The translations under genes were made by a program, and so were the position numbers. Under the pieces are notes generated by a model. It was given only the letters and a program-made list of their open reading frames with translations. It made no database searches and had not been told where the DNA came from. From positions 2,604,001 through 2,668,000 of the forward strand of contig OZ257134.1 in the NCBI GenBank assembly GCA_965279065.1: a stretch of 64,000 nucleotides of DNA, written 5' to 3'. This DNA is from JAKAXS01 sp965279065. Its GTDB lineage: Bacteria; Pseudomonadota; Alphaproteobacteria; Rhizobiales; Hyphomicrobiaceae. Below, piece after piece: positions 36,918-47,387 of the stretch (position 1 is its first letter; every line of letters begins with the position of its first letter).

Positions 36918-37053
36918 GTCATGGTCGCGGAGGCGACCATCCACGACACGTCTGAGCATCATCCACGCTAGCGGCAACTGAGAAGCGTCGAGCAACCACC
37001 TGGCGTCTCATCTCCTGATACGTGTCGTAGGTCCCCGCCTCCGCGGGGATGAC
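36918..37053. repeat. Inverted pair of REP-like palindromes with covarying stems
   Basis: One copy at 36918-36951 and an inverted copy at 37020-37053. Both (read in the same sense) run GTCAT, a 4-base stem arm, GCGGAGGCG, the other arm, then ACGACACGT. The stem arm is GGTC/GACC in one and CCCC/GGGG in the other, so base changes compensate and the hairpin is kept. They sit between ribD and ribE where no gene is visible. Confidence 0.7.
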
Positions 37054-37125
37054 GTCAGGGGGGAGGAACCGGATTCCGCCACTACACCCGTTGTAGCAGC
37101 CGAGTTCGTTCCTGCACCACTTCGC

Positions 37126-38217
37126 CTACCGCCTAGCTCTGAACACGGTCACCCGGTCCTGCGCAAGCTTTAGCTCGGAAGTGGGCGACAAACCGTCAAG
37201 GTTGATGAATGCGCCAGCCGCACTTCTCGCATCGGCCCTCGGCCCCTGCGCCTGATAAACGACAACCTCGTCGATCACCCCCGCATCGGAAAACGTCCGC
37301 CACACCTGCGGGCCGCCTTCCACCAGCAATCTCGTGATGCCCTCGTCCGCCAGGGCTCCCAGCGCTTCGCGAACGTCCAACGGAGCAGTCGGAGCCACGG
37401 GTACCACAAGCACCCCCGAAGCTCGCAGCCGTCCGACAACAGCCTGATCGGCGACGTCCGATGTCAGGACCCAAGTCGGCACATCGCGCGCCGTCGCGAA
37501 AACCTTGGCGTCGGTGGGCACGTCGATCCGTGAACTCAACACCACCCGCACCGGCGAACGATCCGCCATCCCCGGCAGCCGGCAGGTCAGTTGCGGGTCG
37601 TCGTCCGCAATCGTGCGCGCGCCGACCAGGATGGCATCGGCTTCCGCCCGCAACATCGCCCCGTGCGCCCGCGCCTCCGCGCTCGTCACCCACGCCGGCT
37701 GGCCCGCCTCGCCGCGTGGCACCTCGCCGTCGGCCGACAGGGCCAGCTTCACCTGCACGAACGGCCGCCGCTCCGCGACACGCAGGATATGACCCAGCGT
37801 CAGCCAGTGCGCCTCGTCGGCCAGCAGCCCGGTCCCGACGGCAATCCCCGCCTTGCGCATCAAGTCCAGTCCGCGTCCGGCAACGCGCTTGTCCGGATCG
37901 CTGATCGCAACCACGACGCGCTTCAATCCCGCATCGATGATGGCATTCGCGCACGGCCCCGTCTTGCCGTGATGCGAGCATGGCTCCAGCGTCACGTACA
38001 TCGTCGCCCCGCGTGCCCGTGCCCCGGCTCGCGCGATCGCTTCCGTTTCCGCATGCGGCCGCCCGCCGGGCTGCGTCCAGCCCCGCGCAATGACCTCTCC
38101 CGACGCTTCATCCGCGATCACGGCCCCCACGGCCGGGTTCGGCGACACGCGCCCGAGGCCGCGCCGCGCCACACGCAACGCGATCCCCATCATGTCTCGA
38201 TCGAAATCAGCCGCCAC
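37126..38217 (-). CDS. ribD: Bifunctional pyrimidine deaminase/reductase RibD
   Basis: 363 residues. The N-terminal deaminase domain has GRVSPNPAVGAVI, HAETEAI and PCSHHGKTGPC (Zn ligands); the C-terminal reductase domain has VQVKLALSADGE, ILVGARTIADDDPQLTCR and LLVEGGPQVW. Catalyses the two middle steps from GTP to riboflavin. It is 27 bp after nrdR (counting from the nrdR stop), an arrangement common in Rhizobiales. Confidence 0.95.
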   Translation of the reverse strand: MAADFDRDMMGIALRVARRGLGRVSPNPAVGAVIADEASGEVIARGWTQPGGRPHAETEAIARAGARARGATMYVTLEPCSHHGKTGPCANAIIDAGLKRVVVAISDPDKRVAGRGLDLMRKAGIAVGTGLLADEAHWLTLGHILRVAERRPFVQVKLALSADGEVPRGEAGQPAWVTSAEARAHGAMLRAEADAILVGARTIADDDPQLTCRLPGMADRSPVRVVLSSRIDVPTDAKVFATARDVPTWVLTSDVADQAVVGRLRASGVLVVPVAPTAPLDVREALGALADEGITRLLVEGGPQVWRTFSDAGVIDEVVVYQAQGPRADARSAAGAFINLDGLSPTSELKLAQDRVTVFRARR

Positions 38218-38244
38218 GTCGATCCTATCCCCAGCAGCACCCGC

Positions 38245-38739
38245 TCACCGCTTGTTGCCCGCGACGGCCGCCACCGTGTTGCCCTCGTCCTCGCGCGCGA
38301 TCTCTCCCAGCACTTCCTGGAAGTCCGCCGCCTCGCGAAAATCGCGATAGACCGATGCAAACCGCACATAGGCAACGGGATCGACCCCGCGCAGGGCCTC
38401 CATCACGTACTCGCCGATGATCGACGACTGGATCTCTGACTCGCCGGAGCTCTCCAGCTGCCGCACGATGCCCGACACCATGCGCTCGATCCGGTCCCCG
38501 TCGATCGGCCGCTTGCGCAGCGCCACGTCGACCGACTTCAACAGCTTGTCGCGATCGAACGCAACCTTGCGCCCGGAGCGCTTGACCACGACCAGCTCGC
38601 GCAACTGCACGCGCTCGAACGTCGTGAAGCGGCCCCCGCAGTCCGGGCACACGCGTCGCCGCCGGATGGAGGCATTCTCCTCCGTCGGCCGGCTATCCTT
38701 CACCTGCGTATTCTCGCCCGAACAGTAAGGGCAGCGCAT
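38245..38739 (-). CDS. nrdR: Transcriptional repressor NrdR
   Basis: Represses ribonucleotide reductase genes in response to ATP/dATP. The 164 residues from the ATG at 38739 start MRCPYCSGENTQVKDSR with the Zn ribbon (CPYC, CPDC), followed by an ATP-cone domain (VVVKRSGRKVAFDRDKL, VAYVRFASVYRDF). An upstream in-frame Met would add 16 residues before the conserved MRCPYC start. Confidence 0.95.
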   Translation of the reverse strand: MRCPYCSGENTQVKDSRPTEENASIRRRRVCPDCGGRFTTFERVQLRELVVVKRSGRKVAFDRDKLLKSVDVALRKRPIDGDRIERMVSGIVRQLESSGESEIQSSIIGEYVMEALRGVDPVAYVRFASVYRDFREAADFQEVLGEIAREDEGNTVAAVAGNKR

Positions 38740-38802
38740 CGATGGTCTCCTGCTGTCTGACAGCACCGCGCTCCGACGGCCGGGCACGACCCCTCAACAG
38801 GT

Positions 38803-38932
38803 GTCATCCCCGGACTTGTTCCGGGGATCCAGTCATCCGCGAGTCTGAAGCGTCCTTGTAGCCGTCGTCGCGCCAACTTGCGAGTGTCAGTCCCGCTCCA
38901 CGCGGGATCCCCGGGACAAGCCCGGGGATGAC
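38803..38932. repeat. Inverted pair of 28-bp REP-like elements
   Basis: One copy at 38803-38830 and an inverted copy at 38905-38932. Shared core GTCATCCCCGG, CTTG loop, CCGGGGATCC. The internal pair differs as A-T in the first and G-C in the second, another stem-preserving change. The pair lies between glyA and nrdR. Similar palindromes beginning GTCATCCC are widespread between genes in alphaproteobacteria. Confidence 0.7.
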
Positions 38933-38992
38933 GCAGCGTGGGCAGGTGTGGCGCCAGACTTCACGCCGGCCTCTCGGCGCTGTCATCAATGG

Positions 38993-39080
38993 AAAGGGGT
39001 CGAACCCAAGGTTCGACCCCTTTAAACGCTCGAAAACACCCGCGATCGTTCAGCAAAGGGTCAGACCGAGGTCTGACCCT
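38993..39080 (-). terminator. Two strong hairpins after glyA
   Basis: AGGGTCAGACC-GA-GGTCTGACCCT (39057-39080) has perfect 11-bp arms and starts 7 bp past the glyA stop; AAAGGGGTCGAACC-CAA-GGTTCGACCCCTTT (38993-39023) has perfect 14-bp arms. The second has A/T ends and could terminate in both directions. The first shares its core with hairpins at 47784 and 48204. Confidence 0.65.
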
Positions 39081-39086
39081 GCAAGC

Positions 39087-40388
<1,302 letters not shown>

Positions 40389-40611
40389 GGGGAGTTTCCT
40401 CGTTCTGGCGGCTTTGGTTCTTGAGGGTCAGAACGGAGCTGGCGTCGTCCCAAGCAGAAAGCAAGCCGACGCCGGCGCCTCCGGCAGCACCCTTAAGAGC
40501 CCATACCATTTTCCAATGGCGCTCGACAACAAACTATCCGCAGAGCGACGATGCCACGCAGGATTGGAGCACGCGACACAAGCGGGTAGGCCCGACCTAC
40601 ACCTAGATCGC

Positions 40612-41844
40612 CTATTCCGCCGCCAGCCGTCCGAAGTGGCCCACGGAAACCGGGCAGGCCGCCCAAAGTTCGGTCAGCGCGGTGACGAGATGATCCATCT
40701 GCGCGTCGGTGTGTTGTGGCGACGGCGTCAGGCGGATGCGTTCCGTCCCCTTGGGGACGGTGGGATAATTGATCGGCTGCGTATAGATGCCGTAGTGATC
40801 CAGCAGCGTGTCCGTGAGCCGCTTGCAGTGCACCGGATCGCCCACGGTCACCGGCACGATGTGGCTGGAGCCTTCGATCACGGGCAGCCCAGCCGAGACC
40901 AGGCGCGCCTTCAGCGTCTTTGCCCGTTCCTGATGTTGCTCACGCTCCACCGAGCTCGACTTCAAATGCCGGATTGACGCCAGCGCGCCGGCCGCGATCG
41001 TCGGCGCAAGTGACGTCGTGAAGATGAAGCCAGACGCGTAAGACCGGATGGCATCGCACAGCACACGGTTGCCGGCAATGTAGCCGCCCATGACGCCGAA
41101 GCCCTTGGCGAGCGTGCCGTTGATCACGTCGATGCGATGCATCACGCCGTCGCGCTCCGCGATGCCGCCACCGCGGGGGCCGTAAAGGCCAACCGCATGG
41201 ACCTCATCGAGATACGTCATCGCACCGTACTTGTCGGCGAGATCGCAGATCGCCGAGATCGGCGCGATATGCCCGTCCATCGAATAGACGGACTCGAAAG
41301 CGATGATCTTCGGCGTGCCGAGCGGCAGCGCGCGCAGCTTCTCTTCCAGGTCGGCAACGTCGTTGTGGCGAAAGATCTGCTTGGGTCCGCCGCCATGGCG
41401 AATGCCCTCGATCATCGAGGCGTGGTTCTTTTCGTCCGACAACACGACGCAGCCCGGCAGCAGCTTGACCAGCGTGGCCAGCGTCGCGTCGTTGGCGACA
41501 TAGGCCGAGGTGAAAAGCAGTGCGCCTTCCTTGCCGTGCAGGTCGGCAAGCTCGGCTTCCAGTTCCACGTGATAATGCGTCGTGCCGGCGATATTGCGCG
41601 TGCCGCCCGAGCCGGCGCCGACAAGGTCGATCGCCTCATGCATGGCGGACGTGACCTTGGGGTGCTGTCCCATTCCAAGATAGTCGTTGGAGCACCAGAC
41701 CGTGATTTCGCGGCTGGCGCCGCCGGCAAAATGGCGCGCTTCCGGAAAGGCACCACGTGTGCGCTTGAGATCTGCGAAGACGCGATAGCGGCCTTCCCGC
41801 CGCACTGCATCTAGCGCGGCACTCAGATACTTCGCGTAATCCAT
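40612..41844 (-). CDS. hemA: 5-aminolevulinate synthase (C4/Shemin pathway)
   Basis: Condenses succinyl-CoA and glycine, the first haem step in alphaproteobacteria. The 410 residues from the ATG at 41844 (MDYAKYLSAALDAV) include VWCSNDYLGMGQHP, GAGSGGTRNIAGT, DEVHAVGLYGPRGGG and NGTLAKGFGVMGGYI (PLP Lys). A 62-residue longer in-frame ORF exists but starts upstream of the normal N-terminus. hemB is 4.5 kb away. No FNR-like box was recognised upstream. Confidence 0.96.
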   Translation of the reverse strand: MDYAKYLSAALDAVRREGRYRVFADLKRTRGAFPEARHFAGGASREITVWCSNDYLGMGQHPKVTSAMHEAIDLVGAGSGGTRNIAGTTHYHVELEAELADLHGKEGALLFTSAYVANDATLATLVKLLPGCVVLSDEKNHASMIEGIRHGGGPKQIFRHNDVADLEEKLRALPLGTPKIIAFESVYSMDGHIAPISAICDLADKYGAMTYLDEVHAVGLYGPRGGGIAERDGVMHRIDVINGTLAKGFGVMGGYIAGNRVLCDAIRSYASGFIFTTSLAPTIAAGALASIRHLKSSSVEREQHQERAKTLKARLVSAGLPVIEGSSHIVPVTVGDPVHCKRLTDTLLDHYGIYTQPINYPTVPKGTERIRLTPSPQHTDAQMDHLVTALTELWAACPVSVGHFGRLAAE

Positions 41845-42039
41845 CCCGATAGCCGTCCCTGAGTAGTTGCGGAGTGCACGTCCCCACTTTTTATTAGTTC
41901 TAACATTGCGCATGGTCGCTGCGACTGCAACTGCGTTTATGTCGCGGTTATCCAAAACATTCGCTGCGGCGCAACAATGGCGAGCCGTCGCTAACCCGCA
42001 GGCGCGCAACATAAATTCCGAGTTGAGCAAATGGTTATT

Positions 42040-43314
42040 TCAGTACGCGCCGGCGATTTCGCCGACCCCGTCGCGATTGTACAGGTCGCGACGGAAATGC
42101 ACCGCGCCGTCTTCGGTTGCCCACGCCGTGATGTAGATGAAATAGAGCGCAACGGGCTTTTTCACCTTCACGTCCTTGCGCTCACCGTTTTCCTTCATCT
42201 GCTCGATGTGCGTGCTGCTCCAGCCCTGGGGCGCGAGAATCCAGAGCGCCAGGCGATCGATTCCGCTGACACGAACACACCCTGAGCTGTCGGCGCGGAA
42301 ATTGCGCCCGAAGATCGAGTTCTTCGGCGTATCATGCATGTAGACGGAATGCGCGTTGGCAAAATTGATTTTGAGGAAACCGAGCGGATTTTCCTTCCCC
42401 GGCTTTTGCGAATACGACAGTCCGGCCGGCTGCCCCGACGACCAGTTGATTGCTTCCGGATCGAGCTTCTTGCCCGCACCGTCGTAGGCATCGATGCCGA
42501 ACTTCACCAATACGTTCTTGCCCGCCGCCTGCATCTCGCGTCCCCGCGGAATGAGGTCCTTGGTGATCACGGTCGGCGGCAGGCGCCACACCGGATTGAA
42601 GTTCATCTCGTAGATCGCCGTGCGCAGCAATGGTGTTGGCCGTTCAGGTTTGCCAACCACGCCCGCGTAGCGCTCCACCACCTGGCCATTCTCGATCGCT
42701 TCGATTTGCGCCGCCGGGATGTTGACCATCACGTACTTCTTGGCCGTCCCTGCCGACGCCTGCGTCAGCCGGTCGACGTTGACTTTCAACTGCTTCAACC
42801 GGCCCTCCGCGGGCACGTTGAGCGCCGCGATCGTCCGCTTGTCGACGATACCTGTGGGTGTCAGCCCGTTGGCGGACTGATAGCGCTTTACCGCATCTAC
42901 CAATTCGCCGTCGTATGTCTCGCTCTTGCCGGTATCGCCGGTGTACTCGCCTGACGCCTTCAGCCGGTCGCGCAGCATCGCGATGGCGTAGCTGGCCTGT
43001 CCCGGCTGGATCTCGATGTTGGGCACCGTTGGCCAGCCGCCCTGCGCCACGATGTCGGCATACCGTTTCACCGCCGCCTTCGTGGCCGCGATGTTGCCCT
43101 TGGACAGCGTCGCCGTGCCCTTCTCGGGATTGACCTCGTATTCCTTCACGAACTCGCGGCTCGACGTGTCCGTCCCGCCGCCGGCTCCGGGTCCGACCGG
43201 CCCGAATTGGATGCCGTCGAACGCCACGGCTGGAAACCCCGTAAGCAACGCAACCGCCATCACCGCCGGCAGGCGGAGGCATCGTCGTGGCGAAATCGCT
43301 GGAAATGTCGCCAT
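42040..43314 (-). CDS. L,D-transpeptidase, YcbB type (second copy)
   Basis: 424 residues from an ATG at 43314, with a signal peptide (RLPAVMAVALLTGFPAVAF). A PG_binding_1 domain (YDGELVDAVKRYQSANGL) and a YkuD domain with YMHDTPKNSIFG (His) and SSGCVRVSG (Cys) follow. Paralog of the enzyme at 31453, with matching segments throughout. It lies upstream of hemA on the same strand, 195 bp away. An in-frame Met 45 bp further upstream is possible. Confidence 0.9.
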   Translation of the reverse strand: MATFPAISPRRCLRLPAVMAVALLTGFPAVAFDGIQFGPVGPGAGGGTDTSSREFVKEYEVNPEKGTATLSKGNIAATKAAVKRYADIVAQGGWPTVPNIEIQPGQASYAIAMLRDRLKASGEYTGDTGKSETYDGELVDAVKRYQSANGLTPTGIVDKRTIAALNVPAEGRLKQLKVNVDRLTQASAGTAKKYVMVNIPAAQIEAIENGQVVERYAGVVGKPERPTPLLRTAIYEMNFNPVWRLPPTVITKDLIPRGREMQAAGKNVLVKFGIDAYDGAGKKLDPEAINWSSGQPAGLSYSQKPGKENPLGFLKINFANAHSVYMHDTPKNSIFGRNFRADSSGCVRVSGIDRLALWILAPQGWSSTHIEQMKENGERKDVKVKKPVALYFIYITAWATEDGAVHFRRDLYNRDGVGEIAGAY

Positions 43315-43526
43315 TGCGGGGAACCGATCATCCCTGAACGTCAGCCGCCACCGGACCAAGCCGGCAGCGCGCCGAAGGTGCCCGACGGCTGGTCCCTTGC
43401 AAAGCCTTTTCCGGTTTATGAACAGCCGCGGAAGGAATAACGCGGCCCCTTCGCCACACGGCCCTTGCGGTCCTTGCTCGCGCGGAACCTCCGTTGTCTG
43501 AGCCTATTAGACCAGCCGCGAGTGTC

Positions 43527-44630
43527 TCAGACCCGAGATTTCTGCATTTCTTCTCGCGACGCGAGTTGCAGCTCCTCATTGGCCGCCAGCGGTGCGAAAT
43601 AGGCATCCACCATCTCGCCCGTCACGCCAGTCAGCGCGGCCGGGCTCCAGGACGGCGCGCTGTCCTTGTCGATGATCGCGGCGCGCACACCTTCGTAGAA
43701 GTCTCCACCCTCGAGAAATCGGCAGACCAGGCGGTAGTCGGTGATCAAGGTCTTTTGGATATCGAAGGTCGCGGCCTCCTTGAGGTAGCGATGCGTCACC
43801 TTCAGCGACGTGGGCGAGCGTTTGCGCAGATCGCCGACGACACCCTGTGCCCAAGCGCGGTTCGCCCCCTGCACGGCGTCCAGCCGGGACACGATGTCCT
43901 CCACCGCCGCGGCCGAGAACGCCAGCTTGATGACGTCGCCAAAAGGTTCCAGTTCGCCCGAGCCCGGATCCTCGTGCAACCCGTCGAGCAGCGGATCGAC
44001 CGGATTGGCCAACGCCATCTCCTCGACGATTCGCGGAAAATGCTCAGCCCCGATGCAGTGCGACGCCAGCCCAAGCCGAAACGCGTCCGCGCGCCCGATG
44101 GAACGACCGGTCAGCGCCAGGTACTGCCCGACCGCGCCCAGCCGCGACAGGGCATGTACGGCCCCGACGTCGGGAAACAGGCCGATCATCGTTTCCGGCA
44201 TCGCCCAGGAATAGGCTTCGCCCGCAACCCGGTGCGTGTTGAATCCCGATATGCCGACCCCACCCCCCATCGTCATGCCGTTGCTGAGTGATATTGTCGG
44301 CTTGGAAAAGCACTCCAGCAGCCAGTTCATGCGGTATTCCTCGGCAAAAGCCGCCCGCGCCTCGGCGCGCGACCTCTGCGCCGCCTGCACGATCTCGCGC
44401 ACGTCCGATCCCGTCGAGAAGGCCCGTGGCGATGTCGATTGCAGCACGACTGCATAGATCTGCGGGTCACGCGCAAAATTGGGAATCGCCGCCGCGATTC
44501 CCCTCCGCATCTCGCCGGTCAGCGCGTTCAATGCGCCGACCCGCTGTAACGTGATGAGGCCGACGCTGCGATCGGCCGAAATCGTAATGTCGGCCTGTGC
44601 CGCGCTTGTCATCGTGTCTTCCAAGCTCAT
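43527..44630 (-). CDS. Enoyl-CoA hydratase/isomerase-family protein, probable 3-hydroxyisobutyryl-CoA hydrolase
   Basis: About 367 residues. Crotonase-fold motifs include LNALTGEMRRGI, STGSDVREIV, MGGGVGISGF (oxyanion hole region), AMPETMIGLFPDVGAV and the C-terminal ECH_2 extension, which matches the hydrolase group (valine catabolism, HIBYL-CoA to 3-hydroxyisobutyrate). A Glu and Asp in the PETMIGLFPD segment are consistent. Start codons at 44630 or 44612 are both possible. Substrate is inferred from length and the C-terminal region only. Confidence 0.82.
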   Translation of the reverse strand: MSLEDTMTSAAQADITISADRSVGLITLQRVGALNALTGEMRRGIAAAIPNFARDPQIYAVVLQSTSPRAFSTGSDVREIVQAAQRSRAEARAAFAEEYRMNWLLECFSKPTISLSNGMTMGGGVGISGFNTHRVAGEAYSWAMPETMIGLFPDVGAVHALSRLGAVGQYLALTGRSIGRADAFRLGLASHCIGAEHFPRIVEEMALANPVDPLLDGLHEDPGSGELEPFGDVIKLAFSAAAVEDIVSRLDAVQGANRAWAQGVVGDLRKRSPTSLKVTHRYLKEAATFDIQKTLITDYRLVCRFLEGGDFYEGVRAAIIDKDSAPSWSPAALTGVTGEMVDAYFAPLAANEELQLASREEMQKSRV

Positions 44631-44782
44631 CGCCCTGTCCGTTGCCTGCGGCAGACAATCCGGCCCTCGGCCTCGCATTGCCCAAATTCGCCGCTATACA
44701 TGAATCGACGTAATTACCCAGGTCTCGTGCCAGCCAGTCGGGGTCCGCCTGTCTCGCGCCAGCCAAGTGACCTACCTATCAA

Positions 44783-46255
44783 GTGTCTGCCAACCAGTTC
44801 GCGCCGTCATCTGCGCTCGTGCAACGTCTTGCATCCCGGATTTTCTGCTTGATCCAAGCCCTGCGAGTTCTGACAGCATTGGCTTTCGTGGCCGCATCCG
44901 CGACGGCGGCGCACGCGCAGAAATCGATCTCAAAGTCCCTCTCCGACGGTTGGGAGAGCGTCGTCAAGGACGCCTCCAAGGCCGCCAAGACGGTGACCAA
45001 GGCGGCCGACGAGGCCCTCACCCCCAAGAAGTCGAAGAAGCGCAAGTCCGTCAAGCGCAAGGAGCCCGACGAGGACAAGCAGACGCAATCCAAGGCGACG
45101 GAGGAAGCCGAGGAAGAGGGCCCACCGGTGCCGCTGACCCAGCCGGCACGCGAGGAGATTGAGCAGCCCGCCGCAAAGCCACCGGTGCTGAAAAAGGAGG
45201 CCACCCCCGCCAGACGTCTTCCTCCCCCGCCGCCGTCCCCGGCCACCCCGACCAAGGTCACCGCTGACCCGCCGCCGGCCGTCAAGAAAATCGACGCCCT
45301 GCCCCAGGCTGAAGTCGTCCCGATCAAACCCGGCAAAGGCCAACCCGCAGAGGCCCAGCCCCCCGCACCACCCGGCAAGCCGCTGCCCATCACCATGATC
45401 CCGCCGAAGCCGGCCGAACCGGCCGCCGCGCCGATCACCTGGACCAAGGAAGAGATCGAACAGGCGAAGGCCAACTGCGTCGCGATCCTGAAGGGCGTCG
45501 AGGCCGTCACCATCGCCGAGGCCCCCGTGCGCGAAGGCGACTGCGGGGCCCCCGCCCCCGTGCGTCTTGTCAGCATCGGCAAGAACCCGGAAGTTGCCCT
45601 GTCCCCGCCGCCCCTCGTGACGTGCGATCTCGTCGCCGGCCTCTACCAGTGGATGAAGTCCGACATCCAGCCGCTGTCCAAGAAGCACTTCGGCTCGCCC
45701 GTCATCAAGATCGAGACCATGAGCGACTATTCGTGCCGCATGGCTTACGGCCGCAAGGGCAACAAGCTGTCGGAACACGGCAAGGCCAACGCCCTCGACA
45801 TTCGCGGCTTCGTCACCGCCAAGGGCGAGACGGCCTACGTGCTCGAACAATGGGGCAAGACCGAGCGCGACCTGAAGGCCGAGGCGGCCGCCTTGGCCGC
45901 ACAGCAGGAAGCCGCCGCCAAAGCCACGGCTGCCGCTGCCAACGCCGGCTCGAGGTCGGCCGTCGAGCAGGAGAAGGCCGACGGGCTGGCCAAGGTGCAA
46001 CCGAAGACCGGCGTCTCTCAGGCCAGTCTGGCCGGCGCGCCACTGAGGCCCGGCAAGGACGGCGCGGAACAGAAGGCGGCCGCAGCCATCGTTCCCGACG
46101 CGCCGCGCAGCAAGAAGACGCAGTTTTTGCACGACGCCCACGACACCGCCTGCCGCATCTTCGGCACCTCCCTGGGCCCGGAGAGCAACGAGGCCCACCG
46201 CAACCATTTCCACGTCGACATGGCCGAGCGTAAACGCACCAAGATCTGCGAATAA
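44783..46255 (+). CDS. Extensin-like C-terminal domain protein, probable periplasmic Zn-dependent peptidase-like
   Basis: 490 residues: signal peptide ending about HAQ (residue 45), a Lys/Glu/Pro-rich linker (about 60-220), then an extensin-like domain with CVAILKGVEAV, LVTCDLVAGLYQWM and YSCRMAYGRKGNKLSEHGKANALDI. The His (about 332) and Asp in SEHGKANALDI plus HRNHFHVD (about 472) make an LAS/M15-like metal site. An Ala/Glu-rich insert (about 354-440) splits the domain. The start is a GTG without a clear SD; a slightly later start is possible. Confidence 0.8.
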   Translation: MSANQFAPSSALVQRLASRIFCLIQALRVLTALAFVAASATAAHAQKSISKSLSDGWESVVKDASKAAKTVTKAADEALTPKKSKKRKSVKRKEPDEDKQTQSKATEEAEEEGPPVPLTQPAREEIEQPAAKPPVLKKEATPARRLPPPPPSPATPTKVTADPPPAVKKIDALPQAEVVPIKPGKGQPAEAQPPAPPGKPLPITMIPPKPAEPAAAPITWTKEEIEQAKANCVAILKGVEAVTIAEAPVREGDCGAPAPVRLVSIGKNPEVALSPPPLVTCDLVAGLYQWMKSDIQPLSKKHFGSPVIKIETMSDYSCRMAYGRKGNKLSEHGKANALDIRGFVTAKGETAYVLEQWGKTERDLKAEAAALAAQQEAAAKATAAAANAGSRSAVEQEKADGLAKVQPKTGVSQASLAGAPLRPGKDGAEQKAAAAIVPDAPRSKKTQFLHDAHDTACRIFGTSLGPESNEAHRNHFHVDMAERKRTKICE

Positions 46256-46349
46256 CCGCGTTCTCTTTTCGCTCTTGCGCCCGCCTGCCGGGCTCGCCAA
46301 GGTCGCGTCCTTCCGGCAATTCCGCTACCTTCCTGCGAGTCCACGATCT

Positions 46350-47357
46350 ATGACGTCCGACCCCACCTTCCCAGGCGCCTATCCCGCAACCCGTCTGCGC
46401 CGGCCGCGCCAGCACGCGTGGTCGCGCCGCCTCGTCGCCGAAAACGTGCTGACGCCGGCCGATCTCATCTGGCCGCTGTTCGTCATCCCCGGCGACAACC
46501 GCGTCGAGGACATCGCCTCCATGCCGGGCGTCCAGCGCCACAGCATCGATCGCATCGTCGCAGCCGCCCAGGAGGCCGTCCGCCTCGGCATCCCGGCCAT
46601 CGCGCTGTTCCCCGCCACGCCCGGCGATCTGAAAACCGATGACGCCCGCGAAGCCTTCAATCCGGACAATCTCGTGTGCCGCGCCACGCGCGCCATTCGC
46701 TCAGCAAAGCTCGATCTCGGCATCATCCTCGACGTGGCGCTCGACCCTTACACCAGCCACGGCCACGATGGCCTGATGCGCGACGGCGTCATTCTCAACG
46801 ACGAAACCAACGCCGCTCTCGTCAAGCAATCGCTGGTGCAGGCGGAAGCCGGCGCCGATATCCTCGCCCCCTCCGACATGATGGACGGGCGCATCGGCGC
46901 CATCCGCGCAGCCCTCGAAAGCGCCGGTCACACCAATACGATGCTGATGTCCTACGCGGCCAAGTACGCCTCCGCCTTCTACGGCCCCTTCCGCGACGCA
47001 GTCGGCTCGGCCGGACGCCTAAAGGGCGACAAGCGCTCGTATCAAATGGACAGCGCCAACACCGACGAAGCCCTGCGCGAAGTCGCCTTTGACCTCGCCG
47101 AGGGCGCCGACATGGTGATGGTCAAGCCCGGCCTGCCCTACCTCGACATCGTTCGCCGCGTGTCGGAAACCTTCGCCGTCCCCACCTTCGCCTACCAAGT
47201 CTCCGGCGAGTACGCGATGATCTCTGCCGCAGCAGGGAACGGCTGGCTGGACGGTGACGCCGCCATGCTCGAAAGCCTCCTCGCCTTCAAGCGCGCCGGC
47301 GCCTCCGGCGTGCTGACCTACTTCGCGCCACGGGCGGCAAAGCTGCTGGGGGGTTAG
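46350..47357 (+). CDS. hemB: Delta-aminolevulinic acid dehydratase (porphobilinogen synthase)
   Basis: Second haem step: joins two ALA molecules. 335 residues from the ATG at 46350 (MTSDPTFPGAYPATRLRR). Signatures: LDVALDPYTSHGHDG, ILAPSDMMDGRIGAIR, SYAAKYASAFYGPFRDAV (active Lys) and MVKPGLPYLDIV (second Lys). The metal-binding region carries Asp residues (DVALDPYTSHGHDG) rather than the Cys-rich Zn type, so Mg2+ type is likely. The in-frame upstream Met would add 25 residues. Confidence 0.96.
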   Translation: MTSDPTFPGAYPATRLRRPRQHAWSRRLVAENVLTPADLIWPLFVIPGDNRVEDIASMPGVQRHSIDRIVAAAQEAVRLGIPAIALFPATPGDLKTDDAREAFNPDNLVCRATRAIRSAKLDLGIILDVALDPYTSHGHDGLMRDGVILNDETNAALVKQSLVQAEAGADILAPSDMMDGRIGAIRAALESAGHTNTMLMSYAAKYASAFYGPFRDAVGSAGRLKGDKRSYQMDSANTDEALREVAFDLAEGADMVMVKPGLPYLDIVRRVSETFAVPTFAYQVSGEYAMISAAAGNGWLDGDAAMLESLLAFKRAGASGVLTYFAPRAAKLLGG

Positions 47358-47387
47358 CCCACCGGCCGGACAGAGGGCACAAGCCGT

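Noticed and set aside
44930..46300. Minus-strand 456-codon frame opposite the extensin-like gene, Gly/Leu-rich
   Set aside because: Low-complexity translation produced by the reverse of an Ala/Lys/Glu-rich gene; the plus-strand gene has signal peptide and domain motifs.
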